5,263 nucleotides of DNA from Prolixibacteraceae bacterium (GTDB taxonomy: Bacteria; Bacteroidota; Bacteroidia; Bacteroidales; Prolixibacteraceae). A model generated the notes under the pieces. It was not told the origin of the DNA, did not search any database, and saw nothing but the letters and a program-made list of their open reading frames with translations. Positions within the stretch are counted from its first letter, which is position 1, and each line of letters starts with the position of its first letter. The stretch covers positions 1-5,263 of the forward strand of contig JACMKG010000306.1 of the NCBI GenBank assembly GCA_014380255.1, given 5' to 3'. A program made the position numbers and the translations under genes. Positions 1 to 4,923 of the stretch are shown piece after piece.

Positions 1-1
1 C

Positions 2-529
2 AACTATATTCACGGTATTTCACCTTTTGCAGTTAGCATTGGCTTGCTGGAAGAAGATGAAGTAGTGATGGGAGTGATTTATGAAATCAGTCTTGACGAG
101 ATGTTTTATGCATGGAAAGGCAGTAAAGCCTATATGAACGGCAAGGAAATCCATGTTTCACAGGCAGCTACCAGTGCAGATGCTTTGATTGCAACCGGAT
201 TCCCTTACTATGATTTTAGCAAGCTGGATCAATATATGAGTGCGATGGACTATTTCATGCGCAATTCCCACGGCCTGCGCCGCCTGGGCTCTGCCGCCGC
301 CGACCTTGCCTATGTGGCTGCCGGAAGGTTCGAAGCGTTTTATGAACATGCCCTTCATTCATGGGATGTGGCTGCCGGGATCATCATCATTAAACAGGCC
401 GGTGGCAGGGTAAGTGATTTCAATGGAGGAAATAATTACCTTTTCGGTGGCGAGATGATTGCCTGTAATGCAAATTTCTATGATGAATTCTATTCGATTG
501 TCAATAAGTACATGGCAGAAAAGCCTTGA
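2..529 (+). CDS. Inositol monophosphatase family protein, 3' portion (5' end outside window)
   Basis: The frame is open from base 2 and ends at TGA 527-529, giving 175 residues; family members are about 260-270 aa, so roughly the first third is missing. The visible protein begins NYIHGISPFAVSIG, which matches the segment just after the DGT metal motif (usually DGTTNFIHG) of the IMPase/SuhB family. Further on are RRLGSAAADLAYVAAGRFEAFYE-type residues (visible residues about 93-115, the substrate-side helix) and WDVAAG (121-126), whose Asp is the third metal ligand of these Mg2+-dependent phosphatases, followed by the usual AGGRVSDFNG turn. The family hydrolyses inositol-1-phosphate and related sugar phosphates (some members act on fructose-1,6-bisphosphate or PAP) in the cytoplasm; the exact substrate cannot be told here. 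The in-frame TTG at 44 is internal and should not be taken as the start. No clear terminator follows. Confidence 0.93.
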   Translation, partial: NYIHGISPFAVSIGLLEEDEVVMGVIYEISLDEMFYAWKGSKAYMNGKEIHVSQAATSADALIATGFPYYDFSKLDQYMSAMDYFMRNSHGLRRLGSAAADLAYVAAGRFEAFYEHALHSWDVAAGIIIIKQAGGRVSDFNGGNNYLFGGEMIACNANFYDEFYSIVNKYMAEKP

Positions 530-680
530 GATAGGATAAAAACGAAAGGCGTTTAAGATATGAAAAGGGAGTAGGGAAGTTACTGATGTATTTATCTCGA
601 TCCTCTTTGAAGTAAAGCATGTTTTTAATGGCTAATAAGAAAAAAACCTAGTAAATTGCATCCAACTAACACTCACTAAA

Positions 681-1151
681 ATGGTTGAAAAAGAAATTGC
701 CCTTATCACTAAGCAGCTTGAAAGTCTGACAGCTAAAAACTTTGATCTGGAAGCATGGAAAAGCCATACGGTCATCTACCTTGAACGCATATTTGGCAAG
801 GAAAGCAGTAAAATAAAGATGATCAAGGATTTAAAATACGATTACTCGAGCTGGAACCTGCGTGATGCAGCGGGAACCGGTAAGGATACTGATCCGGTGC
901 TCATGAAAGCTCGTGAAATACTAGAGGCTACAAGGCTGGAACTGGAGCATCTTGGAATCCCCAAACAGGAAGATGAGAATTTAAAGATATGGTCATTGCT
1001 CGAAGAAGAGATGACGGGCAAGCAAATACGGGAAATCAGGGAGATTGTACAATCGGCAGATAAGGAGAAAATGGAAAAGATTGCCAATATGCTGTATAAT
1101 CTTGAAAAAGAAAATCTGGCGGTCTTGCTGGCAAAGCTTCTTATCCCATGA
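681..1151 (+). CDS. Uncharacterised helical protein, 156 aa
   Basis: I do not recognise a named family. The ORF starts at ATG 681 after an A-rich stretch (CACTAAA) without a Shine-Dalgarno sequence, as is normal in Bacteroidota, and stops at TGA 1149-1151. The protein is charged, soluble, with no signal peptide or membrane segment, and looks mostly helical. Two parts can be seen: residues 1-95, with an aromatic/charged core around LEAWKSHTVIYLERIFG (23-39) and KYDYSSWNLRD (52-62), then an amphipathic helix of about 73-92; and residues 100-156, three short helices rich in Glu and Lys ending in the hydrophobic LAVLLAKLLIP. An acidic linker (KQEDEN, 95-100) separates them. Codon use and composition resemble the neighbours, which argues for a real gene. 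It stands alone, with 151 bp before and 145 bp (largely repeats) after, so context does not suggest a job. Confidence 0.8.
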   Translation: MVEKEIALITKQLESLTAKNFDLEAWKSHTVIYLERIFGKESSKIKMIKDLKYDYSSWNLRDAAGTGKDTDPVLMKAREILEATRLELEHLGIPKQEDENLKIWSLLEEEMTGKQIREIREIVQSADKEKMEKIANMLYNLEKENLAVLLAKLLIP

Positions 1152-1155
1152 AAGA

Positions 1156-1204
1156 CAGAGGTCAGTAATCAGTAAAAAGTGGTCAGTAAAAAGTAAACAG
1201 TAGG
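1156..1204 (+). repeat. Degenerate 7-bp tandem repeat (CAGTRRW family), about 7 units
   Basis: From 1156 every seventh base restarts a unit close to CAGTAAA or CAGTGGT. The units at 1163 and 1170 are CAGTAAT and CAGTAAA, 1177 is AAGTGGT, 1184 is CAGTAAA, 1191 is AAGTAAA, 1198 is CAGTAGG, and 1156 (CAGAGGT) fits loosely. AGT at unit positions 2-4 is invariant in the six better units. It begins 4 bp after the stop of the upstream gene. The stretch 1205-1234 continues with weaker similar-length fragments (CATTTTA, CCATTTA). Every unit is imperfect, so this is a decayed or drifting array, not a fresh microsatellite. Confidence 0.85.
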
Positions 1205-1234
1205 CATTTTACCATTTACACTACGCACACCGTA

Positions 1235-1262
1235 CTTGAAACTTGAAACTTTGAACTTGAAA
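1235..1262 (+). repeat. 7-bp tandem repeat CTTGAAA, four units
   Basis: Four consecutive heptamers: 1235 CTTGAAA, 1242 CTTGAAA, 1249 CTTTGAA, 1256 CTTGAAA; three are identical and the third differs by a shifted T. It is directly followed by the 8-bp array at 1263. It has the same period as the array at 1156 but an unrelated sequence. Confidence 0.9.
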
Positions 1263-1294
1263 CCATCTAACCATCTATCCATTCAACCATTGAT
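1263..1294 (+). repeat. 8-bp tandem repeat (CCATCNAW family), four units, abutting the glycosyltransferase start
   Basis: Four octamers in perfect phase: 1263 CCATCTAA, 1271 CCATCTAT, 1279 CCATTCAA, 1287 CCATTGAT. The last unit ends 2 bp before the ATG at 1297, so the array occupies the position where the 5' untranslated region and translation-initiation region of the next gene must lie. Confidence 0.9.
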
Positions 1295-1296
1295 GC

Positions 1297-2325
1297 ATGA
1301 GTAATCCCAAAATATCGATTGTAATCCTGAACTGGAATGGGGCTAATCTGCTGCAACAGTTTCTTCCCTCAGTTATTGAATTCAGTAAAGGTGATTCCAT
1401 TCAGGTAGTTATTGCAGACAATGGATCAACAGACGGATCATTGAAGATGATCAATAAGCTGTTCCCTCATGTGAGAGTGCTTGATTTGAAGAAGAATTAT
1501 GGGTTTGCTTTGGGTTACAACGAAGCGCTCAAAGAAATAGAAGCCGACTACTTTGTAATCCTCAATTCGGATGTAGAGGTAACGCAAGGCTGGCTCGATT
1601 CACCTATCCAGTTAATGGAAGCAGACCAAAGCATTGCAGCCGTTCAGCCTAAAATACTCAGCTATCAAAAAAAGACTCACTTCGAATATGCAGGGGCCGC
1701 AGGGGGCTTTATTGATCGATTTGGCTACCCCTTTTGCCGGGGACGCATCTTTGATGAAGTAGAAGCAGATAATGGCCAGTATGACTCTGTAATCGATATT
1801 TTCTGGGCAACAGGGGCTTGTATGTTTATCCGTGCTGACCTTTTTCACGAGGCAGGAGGTTTTGATGCTGCCTTCTGGGCCCATATGGAGGAAATAGACC
1901 TTTGCTGGCGTCTTAAAAACCGGGGTTACAGGATCGTCTATACGCATGAAAGCAAGGTCTATCATCTGGGTGGAGGCACCCTTTCGTATGACAATCCGCG
2001 TAAGTTGTTTCTTAACTTCAGGAATAACCTTTGGCTGCTGTATAAGAATTTGCCAGGCAATCAACTTTTTTTTATTCTGTTTGTAAGAATGATACTGGAT
2101 GGGGTAGCAGCTTTTAAGCTCGTTGGAGAGTTTAATTTTAATGGTTTGCGAAGTGTATTGAAGGCCCATTATCATTTTTACAGATCATTGAAAGAACTGC
2201 ATCGCAAACGGTTACAGGTAATGCGCGATAAGCATTTCAGAAAACCTGCCGAAATGCTTTCCAGAAGTATTGTCTTTCAATATTATGTGCGTAAAAGGAA
2301 ACGGTTTAGCGATATCAGATTTTAA
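1297..2325 (+). CDS. Family 2 glycosyltransferase (rhamnosyltransferase-like)
   Basis: A 342-aa GT-A fold glycosyltransferase that would transfer a sugar from a nucleotide-sugar donor onto a cell-surface glycan precursor at the cytoplasmic face of the membrane. Visible motifs are the N-terminal strand ISIVILNWNG (6-15), the nucleotide-binding ADNGSTDGS (40-48), the DXD-equivalent ILNSDVEV (88-95), the acceptor-side GACMFIRADLF (173-183) with GGFDAAFWAHMEEIDLCWR (187-205, containing the catalytic-type acidic E198/E199/D201), and YHLGGGT (222-228). This arrangement is that of the GT2 subgroup annotated as dTDP-rhamnosyl or related transferases; donor and acceptor cannot be assigned. After the catalytic domain, residues about 256-276 are hydrophobic and may lie on or in the membrane, and the C-terminus is strongly basic (RKRKR near 333). 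The start at ATG 1297 gives the family-typical N-terminus and follows the octamer array; an ATG at 1293 is out of frame and stops at once. DUF5522 and fmt follow closely. Confidence 0.93.
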   Translation: MSNPKISIVILNWNGANLLQQFLPSVIEFSKGDSIQVVIADNGSTDGSLKMINKLFPHVRVLDLKKNYGFALGYNEALKEIEADYFVILNSDVEVTQGWLDSPIQLMEADQSIAAVQPKILSYQKKTHFEYAGAAGGFIDRFGYPFCRGRIFDEVEADNGQYDSVIDIFWATGACMFIRADLFHEAGGFDAAFWAHMEEIDLCWRLKNRGYRIVYTHESKVYHLGGGTLSYDNPRKLFLNFRNNLWLLYKNLPGNQLFFILFVRMILDGVAAFKLVGEFNFNGLRSVLKAHYHFYRSLKELHRKRLQVMRDKHFRKPAEMLSRSIVFQYYVRKRKRFSDIRF

Positions 2326-2359
2326 TACTGTATCGGCGTAAATCTTAAAACTAAAAGAT

Positions 2360-2584
2360 ATGGGAATGTTCGATGATCTGTTTGATTCAGGGTATGGTGA
2401 AAAGCAGGTAGAAAATGTTGATTATACCATCAGTCCCGAGGGATACAGGGTGATGACTGAATTCTACCTCGTTAAACGCGGATACTGCTGTTCAAACGGA
2501 TGCAGGAATTGCCCTTACTGGCCCAAAGCGGTGAAAGGAAACCGTCAGTTAAGGCCTGATGTAGAAAAGAAATATAAAATCTAA
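2360..2584 (+). CDS. DUF5522-like cysteine-cluster small protein
   Basis: A 74-aa protein whose core, residues about 26-53, matches what I know of the DUF5522 family: PEGYRVMTEFYLVKRGYCC followed by SNGCRNCPYWP. Four cysteines (43, 44, 48 and 51, pattern CCxxxCxxC) lie inside a conserved basic/aromatic setting and look suited to bind zinc or an iron-sulfur cluster, but the family has no established function that I know of. No signal peptide or membrane segment is seen, so a cytoplasmic location is likely. The ATG at 2360 is preceded by an A-rich leader (AACTAAAAGAT). It starts 34 bp after the glycosyltransferase and ends 4 bp before fmt, so it is very probably co-transcribed and possibly translationally coupled with fmt. 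The family assignment is from motif memory and is fairly secure; any link to tRNA formylation is inference from spacing only. Confidence 0.85.
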   Translation: MGMFDDLFDSGYGEKQVENVDYTISPEGYRVMTEFYLVKRGYCCSNGCRNCPYWPKAVKGNRQLRPDVEKKYKI

Positions 2585-2588
2585 ATAT

Positions 2589-3566
2589 ATGGAGCCTAAA
2601 GAAACCAGAATCGTATTTATGGGCACACCCGACTTTGCTGTCGGTACCTTGAAAGCGCTTGTTGAAAACGGCTATAACATAGTTGGCGTAATCACAGCGC
2701 CTGATAAGCCTGCCGGTCGTGGGCGTCAGTTGAATGAGTCGGCTGTAAAAAAGTATGCTGTCGAGAATGGCTTGCTGGTTCTTCAACCCGAGAAGCTAAA
2801 GAACCCTGAATTCCTGGCTCAACTGCAAAGCCTGAAAGCTGATTTACAAATTGTGGTAGCCTTTCGCATGTTGCCTGAAGTGGTTTGGAATATGCCACCT
2901 CTTGGCACTTTTAACCTCCATGCTTCACTGTTGCCCCAATACAGGGGGGCCGCACCGCTTAATTGGGCCATTATAAACGGTGAAAAGGAAACCGGGGTCA
3001 CTACGTTTCTTCTGGATCAGGAAATAGATACCGGTAGAATCATCTTTCAGGAAAGAATTGCAATTGGTGACAATGATACAGTAGGTGACCTGCACGATCG
3101 GATGATGGATGTAGGGGCAGATCTTGTGCTAAAGACTGTTGATGCGCTGGTTCAGGGAAAGGTAGAGGCTGTAGAACAAACAGCGATGATCAATAATCCT
3201 GAGGCCATCAGGCATGCTCCAAAGATCTTTAAAGACGATTGCCGCATCGACTGGACCAGGGATACAGAATCGGTTCGTAACCTGATTCGTGGATTGTCGC
3301 CTTACCCGGCTGCATGGACTGAATTCATCCATCCGCAAACCTCGGATGTAATGTCTGCAAAAATATATGGCGTCCACCCTGATCGAAGCAGTTTGCCAGG
3401 TAAGCCGGGTACACTTCAAAGCGATGGCAAGACTTTTTTGAAGGTTGCCTGTGTGGATGGGTGGCTTTCGATAACCGATCTTCAGCTTTCTGGCAAGAAG
3501 CGCATGAAAACAGAAGATCTGCTTCGTGGATTCCATGGAATGGAAAACTGGGGTATAAAGATATAA
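2589..3566 (+). CDS. fmt: Methionyl-tRNA formyltransferase
   Basis: A 325-aa enzyme that transfers a formyl group from 10-formyl-tetrahydrofolate to Met-tRNA(fMet), producing the initiator tRNA for translation. The N-terminal formyltransferase domain (about 6-190) shows RIVFMGTPDFAV (7-18), the PDKPAGRGR loop (38-46) that follows the first strands and contacts tRNA, the catalytic NLHASLLPQYRGAAP segment (109-123; N109 and H111) and the third catalytic residue in LDQEIDTG (D147). The linker and C-terminal OB-like domain begin near HAPKIFKDDCRIDWT (209-223) and include RGLSPYPAAWT (234-244). All key residues are present and the length is normal for the family. ATG 2589 gives the canonical N-terminus and lies 4 bp after the stop of the DUF5522-like gene; the stop is TAA 3564-3566. 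The likely terminator is the hairpin at 3758, about 190 bp downstream, with repeats in between. Confidence 0.98.
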   Translation: MEPKETRIVFMGTPDFAVGTLKALVENGYNIVGVITAPDKPAGRGRQLNESAVKKYAVENGLLVLQPEKLKNPEFLAQLQSLKADLQIVVAFRMLPEVVWNMPPLGTFNLHASLLPQYRGAAPLNWAIINGEKETGVTTFLLDQEIDTGRIIFQERIAIGDNDTVGDLHDRMMDVGADLVLKTVDALVQGKVEAVEQTAMINNPEAIRHAPKIFKDDCRIDWTRDTESVRNLIRGLSPYPAAWTEFIHPQTSDVMSAKIYGVHPDRSSLPGKPGTLQSDGKTFLKVACVDGWLSITDLQLSGKKRMKTEDLLRGFHGMENWGIKI

Positions 3567-3591
3567 GAGTATCAAGCGGAATTGTTGTGGA

Positions 3592-3621
3592 GGCAAAGGC
3601 AAAGGCAAAGGCTGAGGCAGG
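3592..3621 (+). repeat. 6-bp tandem repeat GGCAAA, about five units
   Basis: Three perfect GGCAAA units at 3592, 3598 and 3604 are followed by two diverged ones, GGCTGA (3610) and GGCAGG (3616). It lies 25 bp after the fmt stop codon and has no counterpart in the first repeat block. Confidence 0.88.
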
Positions 3622-3624
3622 AGG

Positions 3625-3652
3625 AAGTGATCAGTGGTCAGTGGTCAGTTTA
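3625..3652 (+). repeat. 7-bp tandem repeat (CAGTRRW family), four units
   Basis: In-phase heptamers: 3625 AAGTGAT, 3632 CAGTGGT, 3639 CAGTGGT, 3646 CAGTTTA. The unit is the same family as the array at 1156-1204 (shared variants are AAGTGGT-like and CAGTRRW), on the same strand, in a different intergenic gap about 2.4 kb away. Confidence 0.88.
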
Positions 3653-3681
3653 TCAATGCTTTATAACAAATAGGGGGCTAT

Positions 3682-3713
3682 CCTTCAGTCCATCAATCCC
3701 TCAGTCCATCAAA
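3682..3713 (+). repeat. 8-bp tandem repeat (CCATCAAT family), four units
   Basis: In-phase octamers: 3682 CCTTCAGT, 3690 CCATCAAT, 3698 CCCTCAGT, 3706 CCATCAAA. The alternation of CAGT and CAAT/CAAA endings gives a 16-bp higher-order period. The unit resembles the CCATCTAA family at 1263-1294, again lying to the right of a CAGTRRW array. Confidence 0.85.
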
Positions 3714-3757
3714 TGAGTATTATCTCCACAGGTTTTCCGATTGATCCTATAAAGACT

Positions 3758-3806
3758 AAAAAAGAAGGCAGGACACAGAAATAACTTCTGCCCTGCCTTC
3801 TTTTTT
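3758..3806. terminator. Bidirectional rho-independent terminator between convergent genes
   Basis: The left arm 3758-3772 (six A, then GAAGGCAGG) and the right arm 3792-3806 (CCTGCCTTC, then six T) are perfectly complementary over 15 bp. Inside, CAGAA at 3776-3780 can pair with TTCTG at 3786-3790 around a 5-nt loop, extending the stem beyond a small asymmetric internal loop. The A tract on the left and T tract on the right give a U-run after the stem on either strand. It lies about 190 bp after fmt on the plus strand and 25 bp after the stop of the minus-strand membrane-protein gene, so it can end both transcripts. The short distance to the minus-strand gene makes that its clearest role. Confidence 0.93.
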
Positions 3807-3830
3807 GTTTTCTGAACGTTTTCTTCTGTT

Positions 3831-4211
3831 TTATTTCTTGCTGGCAAAGTTTACAATCAGGAAGTAAGTCAGGAATCCAAAGGAGATACACACTAACTCA
3901 ATGCCGAAGGGTAACATGCTGTTATCCATAAAATGCCGGTAATTGTCTTCATTGTACAGGCTTGGGCTCATTTGATTGATGATGATAAACCCGATGCCTG
4001 CAAAAAAGGCTACCAATCCCCATTTCAGCGAAGGGTACTTTTTCGCTTCCTGATTTTCAAGAACCCCTGACGCTACCTTTTGATCCAGAATACCTGCATT
4101 TTCAAAATGCCCTGCTTTAATGATCTTGCGTTTAAGTAAAAAATCGGTAAAATTCTTCAGAACTTGATAGATTGCAAAAAAGATTACTGCTGCCATTAAC
4201 ACTTCATTCAT
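3831..4211 (-). CDS. Small three-helix membrane protein, divergent from the ECF sigma gene
   Basis: A 126-aa protein read from ATG 4211-4209 to TAA 3833-3831. Three hydrophobic segments are visible: residues about 4-18, 62-80 (within SLKWGLVAFFAGIGFIIIN) and 100-121. A basic, polar stretch (LLKRKIIKAGHFENAG, 25-40) lies between the first two and an aromatic/acidic loop (81-99) between the last two. The YPSLKWGLVAFFAGIG block resembles what I remember of DUF6249-type small membrane proteins that occur beside sigma-factor genes, but I hold that assignment loosely. No catalytic motif is seen. It is transcribed away from the sigma gene and is preceded by a promoter-like element matching the one in front of the sigma gene, so the two are probably co-regulated. 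A sensor, accessory or stress-induced membrane role is inference. A strong terminator follows 25 bp after the stop. Confidence 0.87.
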   Translation of the reverse strand: MNEVLMAAVIFFAIYQVLKNFTDFLLKRKIIKAGHFENAGILDQKVASGVLENQEAKKYPSLKWGLVAFFAGIGFIIINQMSPSLYNEDNYRHFMDNSMLPFGIELVCISFGFLTYFLIVNFASKK

Positions 4212-4240
4212 AATTTTCAGTTTTAATTGTATAGTAAGAT

Positions 4241-4270
4241 GTGACAGCGGGGATGCAATAAATGTTGCAG
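4241..4270 (-). promoter_or_regulatory. Candidate ECF-sigma promoter for the minus-strand membrane-protein gene
   Basis: Read on the minus strand, CTGCAACATTT (starting at 4270) serves as the -35 element and GTCAC (4245-4241) as the -10 element, with exactly 18 bp between AAC and GTC. AAC in the -35 and GTC in the -10 at this distance are classic ECF-sigma promoter features. The predicted start would leave about 20 nt of leader before the ATG at 4211. The element matches the plus-strand one at 4313. Confidence 0.62.
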
Positions 4271-4312
4271 TAATGTTTGTTTTTTTTATCTGAAGAAATA
4301 ATCCTTATTTGT

Positions 4313-4342
4313 TGCAACATTTTTAACTTCCTTGGTGTCATA
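4313..4342 (+). promoter_or_regulatory. Candidate ECF-sigma promoter for the sigma operon (autoregulatory)
   Basis: TTGCAACATTTTT (4312-4324) serves as the -35 element and GTCATA (4337-4342) as the -10 element, with exactly 18 bp between AAC (4316-4318) and GTC (4337-4339). The 10-base core TGCAACATTT is identical to that of the divergent minus-strand element. The start of transcription would fall within a few bases of the ATG at 4351, implying an mRNA with little or no leader. A promoter this close that resembles an ECF target suggests the sigma factor drives its own operon. Confidence 0.62.
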
Positions 4343-4350
4343 TTTTATAT

Positions 4351-4923
4351 ATGGAGGATACTGAATTAATAGGGCAGATTTTGCGGGGAAATATGAATGC
4401 ATTTACCTACCTGGTCAACCGGTACCAGAAGTTGGTATTTCATATTAGCTGTCGTTTAATTCAGAGACAGGAGGAGATTGAAGATGTTTGCCAGGATGTA
4501 TTTATGAAAGTGTACCAAAACCTGGGGAAGTATCGCAATGAATGTAAATTGTCAACCTGGATCGCCACTATTGCCTATAATACAAGCATTAATTATCTTA
4601 GGAAATCCAAAAATAAGGCGGAGGTTAATGCTGATGATTCTGCTGCTTTGCGAAATATGACGGATTATAAGTCAGATGATTACGAACGGGCAGATCTTCA
4701 TCATTACATTCACGAACAAATTAAATTACTGCCTGTTCAATACCGGACAGTTTTGACATTGTATCACCTGGAAGAGTTTTCATACCAGGAAATTGAACAA
4801 ATCACCGGGATGCCCGAAGGTACTGTGAAAAGCTATCTGTTCAGGGCAAAGGCGCTGCTAAAAGAAAAGTTGAAGCATTTAGTGGATGAGAACAGTTTAA
4901 AATCAATGAAGGAGATTAATTGA
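4351..4923 (+). CDS. ECF-type RNA polymerase sigma factor (sigma-70 family)
   Basis: A 190-aa two-domain sigma factor that directs RNA polymerase to specific promoters. Region 2 spans about residues 8-86: LVNRYQKLVFHISCRLI (21-37), the core-binding and -10-recognition helices EDVCQDVFMKVYQNL (44-58), and KLSTWIATIAYNTSINYLRK (66-85). A polar, acidic linker (about 88-115) lacks region 3, as expected for ECF factors. Region 4 spans about 122-175, with LLPVQYRTVLTLYHLEEFSYQEIEQ (from 126) and the helix-turn-helix ITGMPEGTVKSYLFRAKALL (151-170), which reads the -35 element. The start at ATG 4351 gives the family-typical N-terminus (MEDTELIGQIL) and no better alternative exists. The stop TGA overlaps by one base the ATG of the next gene. 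The candidate promoter just upstream suggests autoregulation. The specific ECF group cannot be named from sight. Confidence 0.96.
   Translation: MEDTELIGQILRGNMNAFTYLVNRYQKLVFHISCRLIQRQEEIEDVCQDVFMKVYQNLGKYRNECKLSTWIATIAYNTSINYLRKSKNKAEVNADDSAALRNMTDYKSDDYERADLHHYIHEQIKLLPVQYRTVLTLYHLEEFSYQEIEQITGMPEGTVKSYLFRAKALLKEKLKHLVDENSLKSMKEIN

Noticed and set aside
523..554. Possible terminator after the IMPase gene (GCCTT with AAGGC, or AAACG with CGTTT)
   Set aside because: The stems are only 5 bp, the two pairings exclude each other, and no T tract follows.
530..680. Small ORFs in the gap upstream of the 156-aa protein gene
   Set aside because: The ATG-started frames are at most about 10 codons long and no RNA-like structure or promoter could be supported.
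1156..1294. CRISPR-like array
   Set aside because: Units are 7-8 bp with no spacers and no cas genes nearby; these are simple short tandem repeats.
1612..2175. 187-codon open frame on the minus strand opposite the glycosyltransferase gene
   Set aside because: It is fully antisense to a gene with intact family motifs, and its translation has no recognisable domain; it is a frame shadow.
2472..2786. 104-codon minus-strand frame over the DUF5522-like and fmt starts
   Set aside because: It is antisense to two supported genes and has no recognisable features.
3129..3608. 159-codon minus-strand frame over the 3' part of fmt
   Set aside because: It is antisense to the well-supported fmt C-terminal domain, and its start lies in the hexamer repeat.
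3461..3673. 70-codon plus-strand frame overlapping the end of fmt and the repeats
   Set aside because: Its second half is translated repeats (AKAKAKAEA), and its first half is an out-of-frame reading of fmt.
3709..3891. 60-codon minus-strand frame across the terminator
   Set aside because: It reads through the terminator hairpin and out of frame through the end of the membrane-protein gene.
4271..4279. TAATGTTTG as a primary-sigma -7 element of the Bacteroidota type (TAnnTTTG)
   Set aside because: The spacing inside the motif is one base too long and no TTTG-type -33 partner was found at the right distance.
4290..4319. A third ECF promoter on the minus strand using the other half of the TGTTGCAACA palindrome
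   Set aside because: At the 18-bp distance the minus strand reads CAG, not GTC.
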